A stretch of 64,000 nucleotides of DNA from Lewinellaceae bacterium (GTDB lineage Bacteria > Bacteroidota > Bacteroidia > Chitinophagales > Saprospiraceae), in NCBI GenBank assembly GCA_020636215.1, contig JACJYG010000010.1:1-64000 (forward strand), written 5' to 3'. Positions 1 to 7,701 of the stretch are shown piece by piece. The position numbers were made by a program, and so were the translations under genes. The notes under the pieces are model-generated. The model made no database searches. It was not told the DNA's origin and worked only from the letters and a program-made list of their open reading frames with translations. Every line of letters starts with the position of its first letter. Within the stretch, counting starts at the first letter, position 1.

Positions 1-1382
1 GGGCTCAGTGCATCGATATCGCCTAATGCGGTGAAGATATGCTGGCCGATCAACTGGCCGGCCCGCGTGGCAATGCCGTCCTTCAATCCCACCTGCCCGC
101 TTTCCACCTTATCCAGCAAAGCCGGTTCGCTGGCCAGGAATAACAGGCCATTGTGAACAAGCGCCTGCCCTTTGATATCCATCGTTACCGTAGTAGAGCC
201 GGAATCCGTTTTTACTTCATTTTTGACCTCCAGCAATTGGTAGCGGTTGTCGCTGATCTTTTCAATCTGTTTTTCCTTTATTGCGGCTTCGAAAAGCGTG
301 TTTAGGGCTTTTTCATCCCCAATCCTGGCGGCAAAGAGCAATGCTGGTTTTTCGGTTGCCCCTTCCGGAGCATAAGCGGTGAGCAGGATGTCTCCCTGCA
401 GGGCTTTCAATACTGTATTCGTGGAGATGCCGTATTTTTTGAGCATCCCTTCGGAAAGTCCCTTGCTGTACTTTTCGACCAGCAGTTGGTTGATCCCGTC
501 CATGTCGAATGCGGTGGCCATCAGGAAGAGCGGTGTTCCTTGTGGTGCGGCGGAGATGAAGTCAGTTTTTACCTTGTTACGGAAAAACATGCTCAGGTCA
601 TTGGCCAGGCGTTTTTTCAGGTGGAACGCGGTTTGGCTATGGACTTTCCCCTTGTCGAAAGTGAGAAAATGTTGCACGTAATTGCCGCTCAGGGTTTCAG
701 CATCGTAGTTGAGCAGGATGGTAGAGTTTTTCGCTATCTCGGAATGCAGGAAAAAATCAGAAGAGAACCAGTTGGCGACATCGAAATCCTGAGCCAATGC
801 CTGCCGTAGGTCCCGGTTTTGGGCGATGGAGGCTTTGGGCTTGGTTTCCAGGTAGCGTTGCAACTCTGCCTGGGCATCGGTTCCGCCTTTGGAAATGCCA
901 ATGATGGCTACTTTATCATTCCACGCCAGGGAGTTTTCCCCGGGTGTGCCGGCAAAGCGGTACCCTTTGCTGGCAGGTTGTATCTCTACTTCAACACTTT
1001 CCAGCAGCGCTTCGAATGCCTGCGGGTCGGCCATTGACATGGAAATCGCCACAAAGGGCTCTTGCTTGTCCCGCATTTCCATAGTGATGTAAAAGTTCTT
1101 ATCCAGGGCGATACCGGAGCTTTCGGGTTGCTCCATTACTTTGGCGAGTACGGGGTTGGTTTCGCGGGCTTCCTGCAGCATTTGCTGGTAGCCTTCGGAT
1201 TGCTGGATGGCTTTGAAATCCGCCTTCTCCATCAGTTGAGCGGGGCGGATGGCGGTCACCATCGATGCCTGCTCAGGTATGAACGTCAGGCTGTCGTCGG
1301 GCGCCGGTGCAGAAGGCTGGCAGGCGCTAAAACCCAGGATAGCAGTGATGGCAAAGAGATAGAAAATTTTTAATACTCTCAT
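1..1382 (-). CDS. DUF4836-family lipoprotein, C-terminus cut by window edge
   Basis: The frame starts at ATG 1382 and stays open to base 1, so about 460 codons are visible and the C-terminus lies outside the window. The N-terminus is a lipoprotein signal (hydrophobic stretch then GFSAC at residues 16-20), so the mature protein should be lipid-anchored at Cys20. Downstream, phrases such as IPEQASMV, DFKAIQQSEGY and GIALDKNFYI resemble the DUF4836 family of Bacteroidota, whose function is unknown. The body is rich in alternating hydrophobic strands with no catalytic motif that I recognise. It follows ppk on the same strand, but 286 bp of repeat-rich DNA separates them, so co-transcription is uncertain. 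Lipoprotein status is well supported; the family name is from recall of its pattern. Confidence 0.8.
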   Translation of the reverse strand, partial: MRVLKIFYLFAITAILGFSACQPSAPAPDDSLTFIPEQASMVTAIRPAQLMEKADFKAIQQSEGYQQMLQEARETNPVLAKVMEQPESSGIALDKNFYITMEMRDKQEPFVAISMSMADPQAFEALLESVEVEIQPASKGYRFAGTPGENSLAWNDKVAIIGISKGGTDAQAELQRYLETKPKASIAQNRDLRQALAQDFDVANWFSSDFFLHSEIAKNSTILLNYDAETLSGNYVQHFLTFDKGKVHSQTAFHLKKRLANDLSMFFRNKVKTDFISAAPQGTPLFLMATAFDMDGINQLLVEKYSKGLSEGMLKKYGISTNTVLKALQGDILLTAYAPEGATEKPALLFAARIGDEKALNTLFEAAIKEKQIEKISDNRYQLLEVKNEVKTDSGSTTVTMDIKGQALVHNGLLFLASEPALLDKVESGQVGLKDGIATRAGQLIGQHIFTALGDIDALS

Positions 1383-1668
1383 GGTTGTCAGGTTTGGTCT
1401 TGGATGGAATAGAATACCCAAACCTAGGGCCATTCCGGGCTGAACGCCAATCTGTTGGATTAAAATCCATAAAAAATCGATGGAAATAAACCAGGAAACC
1501 TCTTGGAATGGCTGCTCGGCTGTTATGGGGGTTAAATGGTCGAATGGCTATATGGTTGGCTTGGGGCTATAGGGATCTGCTGGAAAAAACCATTCATTAA
1601 CCATTCAACCATTCTCCGCTTTCCCCGACACTTGTTTGGATCCGCCGTGTAATAGAGCCATTCAACTA
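1383..1668. repeat. Intergenic stretch with three degenerate ACCATTCA-type tracts
   Basis: Between the DUF4836 gene and ppk lie three short tracts built from 8/9-bp variants of ACCATTCA: one in inverted orientation at about 1531-1563 (ATGGTCGAATGGCTATATGG) and two direct ones at about 1589-1617 and 1656-1682. The inverted and direct copies could pair. The last tract runs into ppk, so the final codons and stop of ppk are made of repeat sequence. No convincing gene or canonical promoter is visible in the rest. Confidence 0.6.
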
Positions 1669-3867
1669 TTAACCATTCAACCCCGCTTCTTCTTCACCAG
1701 ATGCCAACTGTCCTTCCATATTCAACCGCTCCGACTGGCGCTTGATATAATAATAGGTTTCCATTTGGGAACGGATGGCAAGGTCAGAGCCATCCTTGCG
1801 GTACTCATTGGAGGACTCCTTGTCGATGATACGGGCCTTAACGTTGTCACTCAGCTGGATGGCGATAAAATCCTTGATCTGATTGCGAACATGGTCCGAA
1901 TAGATGGGGAAGGCGGTTTCCACCCGGTAGCTAAGGTTGCGCACCATCCAGTCGGCAGAGGATAAGTATATGAGCTCTTCGCCGCCGTGGTAAAAAATAA
2001 AAACGCGGGCGTGTTCCAGGTAGCGGTCGACAATACTGATGGCGCTGATGTTTTCACTAATGCCCCTTATGCCGGGCACCAATGAGCAGATGCCCCGGAT
2101 GATAAGCTGAACCTTGACCCCCGCCTGGCTGGCGCGGTATAGCTTTTCGATGATAGCCTGATCCTGAAGGCTGTTGATCTTCAGGATGATCTCTGCTCTT
2201 AATCCCGCTTTGGCCTGTTCAATTTCGAACTCGATCAGCTTTTCCAGTTCGGTGCGGAGGTTGAACTGCCCGACCAGCAGGTGCTCGAACCCCTGTTGGG
2301 GCACTTTTACGGTCTCCAGGAAGGAAAATACCCGGGCCATCTCGTTGGTCAGGCGTTCATCGGCCGTGAATAGGCCAAAGTCGCTGTATACTTTGGCGGT
2401 GTCTTCATGGAAATTCCCGGTGGACAGGTAGCCATACATCCGGGCATCCTTACCTTCAATCCGGCGGATCAGGGCCAGCTTGGAGTGTACTTTTACACCA
2501 GGGAAACTATAGTGCACCGTGACTCCGGCTTCTTCCAGTTTTTCCCCCCATTCCAGATTGGCCTCTTCGTCGAAACGGGCTTTCACCTCAATGAATACGG
2601 AAACCTGCTTGCCGGCCTTGACCGCATCCTGGATGGCTTGCATGATCCTGGATTTGCGAGCTACCCGGTATTGAATAACCTTAATATGAGTCACTTTGGG
2701 GTCTTTGGCAGCCTCCTCAAAAAAACGCACTACTGATTCGTAGGAGTGATACGGTACATGGATAAAATGATCCTGGTCCCGGAGGCATTGCCAGTAATCT
2801 TTGGTATCTTCCAAAGGGTGGTAGGGGAGTGACGGCATCGGTGGGTTCTTCAGATTCGTCAACCCCAAATCGGGGAACTGGAAAAAGTCGAAATTGTTGT
2901 GGTAGCGGCCTTCCTGGAGAAGGTCGTATTTGTCCAGGTCGAAAGCCTCTTTAAGGAAGTCCAGCAAGTCATCGGGCATCTCGCGGTCATAGACGAAACG
3001 GGAAGCCGGGCCAACCTGCCGCTTGATGAGGCTTTCCTTGATTTTTTGGATCAGGTCACCGGAAAATTCGTCATCGATGTACAACTCTGCATCCCGCGTC
3101 AGTTTGATGGAAAAGGTATCCAGAATATCATAACCTGGGAACATCCAGGAGACGGAATGGCGCACGATGTCGTCCAGGATAATGATATCGTGCCGGTTGG
3201 GTATGGAAGGCAGCTTGATAAAACGTGGCAGATGATCGGAAGGGATTTTGATAATGGCAAAATCATGCGGTGCGTTGGGCGCGCTTTTATCCTGCAACAA
3301 CACAGAAAGGTAGAGGGCGGCGTTGTTCAGGAAAGGGCGAATTTTGTTCTTGACCAACAATACCGGTTGCACGAAGGGTAGCATGTGGTCTTTGAAGTAG
3401 GCTTCCACAAACTCCTTCTGCTTCTCGTTGAGCTCCAGGCGCCGCAACAAATAAATGTTGTGGTTTTTTAATTCAGGGATGATCTCTTCCTGAAAGATCC
3501 GGCTGAATTCCTCCTGTTGCTTGTCGACAATATTCTGAATATCCTTGATGAGCTGTTTGGGGTCAATGTCGAGTTCCCGCTTGGTTTTTTTACTGACTCT
3601 TAGCAGGTTGCGGTGGTTGGCCATCCGGACGCGAAAGAATTCATCAAGGTTGGAAGAGTATATGGCCAGGAATTTGATGCGTTCAAATAGCGGCACCGTA
3701 GGGTCTTTGGCTTCCTGAAGGACCCGATAGTTGAACGATAGCCAACTAATGTCCCGGTGAATGAACGGGAAGTTATTCTCGCTAACCTGCACCAGCCCTG
3801 CCGTATTGAAGTTGGAGGTGGATCGGTTGTTTCTTTGGATGTTCGTATTATCTAGAAAGTTCGCCAT
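1669..3867 (-). CDS. ppk1: Polyphosphate kinase 1
   Basis: Reversibly transfers the gamma phosphate of ATP to inorganic polyphosphate, usually at the inner membrane. The 732-residue length fits PPK1. The N-terminal domain carries the family signature (HRDISWLSFNYRVL, then NLDEFFRVRM around residues 50-85). The catalytic part contains VHYSFPGVKVHSKLAL, in which His461 is the likely phosphorylated histidine, and the C-terminal LSSADWM motif. The start at 3867 gives a leader of about 30 residues before the conserved N domain. The C-terminus ends in a non-conserved acidic tail whose last residues (GLNG) are encoded by an ACCATTCA-type repeat tract, so the stop codon lies inside repeat DNA. It appears to be transcribed alone; the DUF72 gene upstream ends 85 bp away. 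Confidence 0.97.
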   Translation of the reverse strand: MANFLDNTNIQRNNRSTSNFNTAGLVQVSENNFPFIHRDISWLSFNYRVLQEAKDPTVPLFERIKFLAIYSSNLDEFFRVRMANHRNLLRVSKKTKRELDIDPKQLIKDIQNIVDKQQEEFSRIFQEEIIPELKNHNIYLLRRLELNEKQKEFVEAYFKDHMLPFVQPVLLVKNKIRPFLNNAALYLSVLLQDKSAPNAPHDFAIIKIPSDHLPRFIKLPSIPNRHDIIILDDIVRHSVSWMFPGYDILDTFSIKLTRDAELYIDDEFSGDLIQKIKESLIKRQVGPASRFVYDREMPDDLLDFLKEAFDLDKYDLLQEGRYHNNFDFFQFPDLGLTNLKNPPMPSLPYHPLEDTKDYWQCLRDQDHFIHVPYHSYESVVRFFEEAAKDPKVTHIKVIQYRVARKSRIMQAIQDAVKAGKQVSVFIEVKARFDEEANLEWGEKLEEAGVTVHYSFPGVKVHSKLALIRRIEGKDARMYGYLSTGNFHEDTAKVYSDFGLFTADERLTNEMARVFSFLETVKVPQQGFEHLLVGQFNLRTELEKLIEFEIEQAKAGLRAEIILKINSLQDQAIIEKLYRASQAGVKVQLIIRGICSLVPGIRGISENISAISIVDRYLEHARVFIFYHGGEELIYLSSADWMVRNLSYRVETAFPIYSDHVRNQIKDFIAIQLSDNVKARIIDKESSNEYRKDGSDLAIRSQMETYYYIKRQSERLNMEGQLASGEEEAGLNG

Positions 3868-3952
3868 AATTCCTTGAAAGCTGAAGGTTACAATATTACC
3901 GCTTTTTGATGTCCCACCCGAATTTTTAGGCCAGATTGGCTCTAAATAGGCT

Positions 3953-4876
3953 TTAAAACAAGCTCATTTGTTGGCCTTGGCCCGGATCTGGGCCAAATTC
4001 TGGCCCCCGACAGCTAATATCAGGTAATTCCTGTTGTGCTTTTTCCAGGAAGTAGGCAGCTAGTTCCGGTGCATGGAGATTGTCGGGTTCGTGGGCAAAA
4101 AGGAACAACTCCTCTAAGCCGGCTTCGTACCAATGTGTTAGGCGTTTGACCCAGGAATCGGCACGGGAGAAGTCGGTCGGGTGCAGGCCGTTGCCCACAA
4201 AGCGCAGTATAACGGTACCAGTGGCCAGCCGCATGTGCAGGATATCGCGCCGTCCTGCTACATCGGTAATTACGGTAGAAATGCGATAATGCTCCAATAG
4301 TTCGAACAAGGCATCCCCGGTTTGGGTTGATTCAAACCAACTGTGGTGCCGCAATTCCAGCGCCAGAGGGATATGACGGGGGAAGGCCTGCAGGAATTTT
4401 TCCAATTGGGGTAAGCGGCTTTGGTCAAAATAGGGCGGTAGTTGAAGAAAACAGCAGCCCAGCTTTTCGGCCAGCCCCTGGATCGAATCACAAAACAGAG
4501 GGATCAGCTCCGTGCCCAAACCAAGATTGTTGCTATGGCTGATGGATTGCGGAATTTTCGGGCAAAAACGAAAGTCGGGGGCCGACTCCTCATACCAGCG
4601 TTGAATAGTCCCTGCTTCCGGTATCCGGTAGTGCGTAGTGTTCAGTTCAATGGTGTTGAACTGCCGGCTGTAGTGCCGAAGGTAATCTTTACTTTTCGTA
4701 CCGGCAGGGTAAACGCTGCCCACCCATTCCTTCATACTCCAGCCCGTACAGCCGATGTAAAGGCGCGGCGGGCCTTCCCGGGCGGGAAGCCCGCTCAAAA
4801 GCCGGCCGTTGGCCGGGTGGTCGGGAGGCAAAGTGAAATCGACACCTGAAATATCAGCTAGTTTTCCAAATTCCAT
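3953..4876 (-). CDS. DUF72 (YecE-like) protein
   Basis: A 307-residue protein of the DUF72/YecE family, predicted to form a TIM barrel of unknown activity. Diagnostic phrases are LYIGCTGWSMKEWVGSVYP near residue 40, FNTIELNTTHYRIP near residue 75 and FCPKIPQSISH near residue 105, followed by the ALELRHHSWF segment. The N-terminal 35 residues precede the conserved barrel start and vary in the family, so a later start cannot be excluded. It lies upstream of ppk in the same orientation with an 85-bp gap. No signal peptide is present, so it should be cytoplasmic. The family is confident; the reaction is unknown. Confidence 0.9.
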   Translation of the reverse strand: MEFGKLADISGVDFTLPPDHPANGRLLSGLPAREGPPRLYIGCTGWSMKEWVGSVYPAGTKSKDYLRHYSRQFNTIELNTTHYRIPEAGTIQRWYEESAPDFRFCPKIPQSISHSNNLGLGTELIPLFCDSIQGLAEKLGCCFLQLPPYFDQSRLPQLEKFLQAFPRHIPLALELRHHSWFESTQTGDALFELLEHYRISTVITDVAGRRDILHMRLATGTVILRFVGNGLHPTDFSRADSWVKRLTHWYEAGLEELFLFAHEPDNLHAPELAAYFLEKAQQELPDISCRGPEFGPDPGQGQQMSLF

Positions 4877-4932
4877 ATTTACATGCGTTGGGCAGTCCGG
4901 GCCATTTCGAAAATTGAAGATACAGTTTCAGG

Positions 4933-4964
4933 TTTCAAGTTTCAAACCGGATCGCTTAACTTTG
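4933..4964 (+). promoter_or_regulatory. Bacteroidota-type promoter for the lipoprotein-tpiA pair
   Basis: TTTC at 4933-4936, a 20-nt spacer, then TAACTTTG at 4957-4964, an exact match to the Bacteroidota -7 element TAnnTTTG. Transcription would start near 4971, giving a leader of about 88 nt before the ATG at 5059. The -33 region lies inside a small GTTTCA-type repeat (4924-4948). Confidence 0.65.
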
Positions 4965-5058
4965 CCCCTCGATAGGCTGGGTGTCCACCGATTTTTTTTG
5001 CGGTGAGGCTTTTGCCTACCAGGAATTTAATTACTTTGAGGGGTTAAAAATTGATTTC

Positions 5059-5646
5059 ATGATCATTCGCCTTCTGATTATTCTGGCCTGTGTGGTTGTC
5101 TTTATCAATGGCTGCAATAGCGTGATCTCCCAGAATTTCGGGACGCACAAATTGCGCACTTATTCCATAGAGGATGTGCTGAAAAATGGCCTGGGCGACG
5201 CTGATTTCGTCGAGATCGAAAACGCCTGGCTGCCAGGTGATTTTGTTTATAAAGCGGCGAAGAATCCCAAAAATCCGGGTGTGATCATTTATCCGGTGCT
5301 GAGCCGCGAACAACTTGCTCAGCGGGATAGTGGCCTGCAAGTGGAACCGGCCGCCATCGCCTGGACGATGAACTTCCCTTCCCAGTGTGTAGATGCGGGA
5401 AATTGTATCAAACGGGGCCCTGTTAGCCTGCGCGGCGTCGTCCGCCAACTGCCTAAGGACCGGCGGGCGGCAGGGCTGCTGAGAGAAAAAGGCTACCGGA
5501 TCAGTGATACCGCTTTTCGGATTGAACACGGCAGGGCGCCATTAGCCTGGTACTGGAACGTGTTGATGATGCTGGGCGCCGTCGCCCTGGCCATTGGAAT
5601 AGAAGCCTATGGCCAGGGAAAGAACCGAAAAATTCAAAATCGATAA
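5059..5646 (+). CDS. Putative lipoprotein with C-terminal membrane segment
   Basis: I do not recognise a family. From ATG 5059 the product is 195 residues. It begins with a hydrophobic leader ending in FINGC, a plausible lipobox, and closes with a second hydrophobic stretch (WYWNVLMMLGAVALAIGI) followed by a short basic tail. The middle of about 130 residues has a PGDFVYKA-type strand pattern and two cysteines about six residues apart, and looks like a small extracytoplasmic beta-rich domain. An upstream in-frame ATG at 4981 would add 26 residues before the leader and spoil the signal, so I prefer 5059. It ends 21 bp before tpiA and shares the promoter at 4933-4964, so the two are probably one transcript, though no functional link is evident. 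Confidence 0.7.
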   Translation: MIIRLLIILACVVVFINGCNSVISQNFGTHKLRTYSIEDVLKNGLGDADFVEIENAWLPGDFVYKAAKNPKNPGVIIYPVLSREQLAQRDSGLQVEPAAIAWTMNFPSQCVDAGNCIKRGPVSLRGVVRQLPKDRRAAGLLREKGYRISDTAFRIEHGRAPLAWYWNVLMMLGAVALAIGIEAYGQGKNRKIQNR

Positions 5647-5667
5647 TTCGTTAAAATACCTATCAAA

Positions 5668-6423
5668 ATGAAACGAAAGCAGATCGTCGCCGGCAACTGG
5701 AAAATGCACATGGATTATGAAGCAGGCCGGGCTCTGGTCAAAGCCATTATTGACCGCTTACAACCTTCCGACACGGTAGTCGTCGTTGGGCCCCCTTACA
5801 TTCACCTTAAAAATATCAGTGGTATCATTAAAGATGTTACCAACCTAAAGCTGGCTGCTCAGAACTGCCACCAGGAAAATAGCGGCGCGTATACCGGCGA
5901 AGTGTCGGCGCCGATGCTGAAATCCTGTGAGGTCGATTATGTCATCCTTGGCCATTCTGAACGCCGCGAATTCTTCGACGAGGCCGATAGCCTGATTGCG
6001 CGCAAGATCGATGCTGTATTGGCACAGGGTATGAAACCGATCTATTGCTGTGGAGAAAAGCTGGAAGTGCGGGAAGCTGGAGAACACGAGGCGCTGGTCG
6101 GCCGGCAGGTTTCTGAAGCTTTGTTCCATCTGGATAAGGGCCAGATACAAAATGTGGTGATCGCCTACGAACCAGTATGGGCCATTGGTACGGGAAAAAC
6201 AGCCAGTCCGGAACAAGCCCAGGAAATGCATCACCACATTCGCAGCCTGATCCGCCAACAATTTGGGGATACTGTCGCCGATGGAATATCCATCCTGTAT
6301 GGTGGAAGCGTCAAACCCGGCAATGCCAAAGAGATTTTCGGGAAACCCGATGTGGATGGAGGGCTGATCGGAGGAGCTGCGCTCAAAGCTGAAGATTTTA
6401 TTGCTATTGTGGAAAGTATCTGA
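5668..6423 (+). CDS. tpiA: Triosephosphate isomerase
   Basis: Interconverts dihydroxyacetone phosphate and glyceraldehyde 3-phosphate in glycolysis and gluconeogenesis; a cytoplasmic TIM-barrel dimer. At 251 residues it is full length. All catalytic residues are present: Lys12 in AGNWKMH, His96 in LGHSERREF and Glu168 in AYEPVWAIGTG. The phosphate-binding segments YGGSVKP and GGLIGGAAL are near the C-terminus. It is the second gene after the lipoprotein at 5059 with a 21-bp spacer. No clear terminator follows. Confidence 0.99.
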   Translation: MKRKQIVAGNWKMHMDYEAGRALVKAIIDRLQPSDTVVVVGPPYIHLKNISGIIKDVTNLKLAAQNCHQENSGAYTGEVSAPMLKSCEVDYVILGHSERREFFDEADSLIARKIDAVLAQGMKPIYCCGEKLEVREAGEHEALVGRQVSEALFHLDKGQIQNVVIAYEPVWAIGTGKTASPEQAQEMHHHIRSLIRQQFGDTVADGISILYGGSVKPGNAKEIFGKPDVDGGLIGGAALKAEDFIAIVESI

Positions 6424-6483
6424 GAGTGTCACTTTTTTGGATAAATATTCCCGGCAGTTTCCTAATTTGCTGAACAAATTTTC

Positions 6484-6491
6484 TAAATTTG
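6484..6491 (+). promoter_or_regulatory. Probable -7 element upstream of the S24 regulator
   Basis: TAAATTTG exactly matches TAnnTTTG, 42 nt before the ATG at 6533. The best -33 candidate is TTTC at 6458-6461, 22 nt upstream, slightly longer than usual spacing. The region is AT-rich compared with its surroundings. Confidence 0.45.
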
Positions 6492-6532
6492 CTTAGACAG
6501 CATGGATTCAACCTCTTAAAGCACCGCCCTTC

Positions 6533-7414
6533 ATGAGTAGCATCATTACCCAGCGGTTTATTAAATGCCATAACAAACTACGGGAAGAGAACCGCATTCG
6601 CTCCAGCCGGCAGTTCGCTTTGGCTTTGGATTATTTGCCCCAAAGTTTGAGCGAAATCCTGAAAGGGCGCCGGGACGTTACTATTGAACTGCTTCGGAAG
6701 TCGGTGGAAAAATATAAGGTCAACCCGGTCTACATCTACACCGGCGAAGGCCCTATGTTTATGACGGAGGAAGACCACAAAAGCTTCCGCGTCCTGACCA
6801 TCGTGACCAATGCCCAGGAGGATGAACGCATTGTCCATGTCCCCGTCCCCGCTCAGGCAGGTTATGCTGCCGAAATGGGTGACCCCGTCTTTATCCAGGA
6901 CCTGCCCAGCTTTACCTTGCCGGACTATAAGTATAAGGTGGGCACCCACCGCTCTTTCGATGTGGCGGGCGATAGCATGGAAACCACCCTCTTCGAAGGA
7001 GACAAGGTGATATGCAGCTATTTGGAACCCACTCTTTGGGAATCAGCCATCAAAGATAGCTACGTCTATGTTATTGTAACCCGCGGCGATGTCGTGGTGA
7101 AACGGGTGGTCAACTTTCTGAAAGCTGAGAAACAACTGGAACTCAGTTCTGACAACGCCTTCTACGAACCCTACCGGGTTAATCTGGGAGACATTCGCGA
7201 AATCTGGTATGTGCGGGCTAAAATAAGCCCCTTCCTGCCTTCTCCACAAAATCTTAAACACTACCTCCACGATGAGGTCCAGGAACTGAAGCAAACGATT
7301 AGTAAGCAAACCAACTTAATTGACAACCTCAACCAAACGATCCATCGCCTGTTGGGAGATCCTTCCTTCGCAGGGGAAATAAGCAAACCAAATAATGAAG
7401 CAGCGGAAGATTAA
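6533..7414 (+). CDS. LexA/CI-like S24-family transcriptional regulator
   Basis: A 293-residue regulator with an N-terminal helix-turn-helix (residues about 20-62; SSRQFALALDYLPQSLSEIL) and a C-terminal S24 peptidase-like domain. The self-cleavage parts are all there: an Ala-Gly bond at 109-110 (VPAQAGY), the nucleophile Ser148 in AGDSM and the general base Lys190 in GDVVVKRV. Family members such as LexA and CI cleave themselves, usually after RecA activation, and release repressed genes. Beyond residue 240 is a helical tail (VQELKQTISKQTNLIDNLNQ) that looks like a coiled coil. The downstream 78-residue gene overlaps its end by 20 bp. Whether it is the SOS repressor or a different stress regulator cannot be told from sequence; no obvious operator was found upstream. 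Confidence 0.88.
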   Translation: MSSIITQRFIKCHNKLREENRIRSSRQFALALDYLPQSLSEILKGRRDVTIELLRKSVEKYKVNPVYIYTGEGPMFMTEEDHKSFRVLTIVTNAQEDERIVHVPVPAQAGYAAEMGDPVFIQDLPSFTLPDYKYKVGTHRSFDVAGDSMETTLFEGDKVICSYLEPTLWESAIKDSYVYVIVTRGDVVVKRVVNFLKAEKQLELSSDNAFYEPYRVNLGDIREIWYVRAKISPFLPSPQNLKHYLHDEVQELKQTISKQTNLIDNLNQTIHRLLGDPSFAGEISKPNNEAAED

Positions 7415-7631
7415 AATTAAAGGGAAAGTGGTTTACCAAAAGCTGGGTACTGGCTTCTGGGGCATCATCGGTGAAGACGGCCGGGAATGGCGCCCGGTTA
7501 AAATGCCGGAACAACTCAAATATGAAGGTAAAACGATCGAGGTGGAAGCGGCCGAAGTGGACGAGGAAGCCTCTATCTTTATGTGGGGAACTCCCGTCCG
7601 CATTACTTCTTTTCAGACCTTGATGCCATAG
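7395..7631 (+). CDS. Small beta-rich protein coupled to the S24 regulator
   Basis: A 78-residue protein of unknown function. It starts inside the last codons of the S24 regulator (20-bp overlap), typical of translational coupling. The sequence is charged and strand-rich (KIKGKVVYQKLGTGFWGI, KTIEVEAAEVDEEAS, TPVRITSF), consistent with a small five-stranded barrel such as an OB- or SH3-like fold, but I do not recognise a named family. It has no signal peptide or membrane segment. The overlap with a LexA-like regulator suggests that it acts with or is controlled by it; that is inference. Confidence 0.65.
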   Translation: MKQRKIKIKGKVVYQKLGTGFWGIIGEDGREWRPVKMPEQLKYEGKTIEVEAAEVDEEASIFMWGTPVRITSFQTLMP

Positions 7632-7679
7632 CCTGGCGGATCCTAATATCAACCACGTCACTCTTAGGCTTTCTGAAGT

Positions 7680-7701
7680 GGTAATATTTGGACGTATTAC
7701 C
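7680..7701. terminator. Weak hairpin at the convergent 78-aa / accC junction
   Basis: GGTAATA at 7680-7686 pairs with TATTACC at 7695-7701 over an 8-nt loop. It overlaps the accC stop codon (7697-7699). There is no strong T-run on either side, so it is a weak candidate terminator. Confidence 0.35.
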
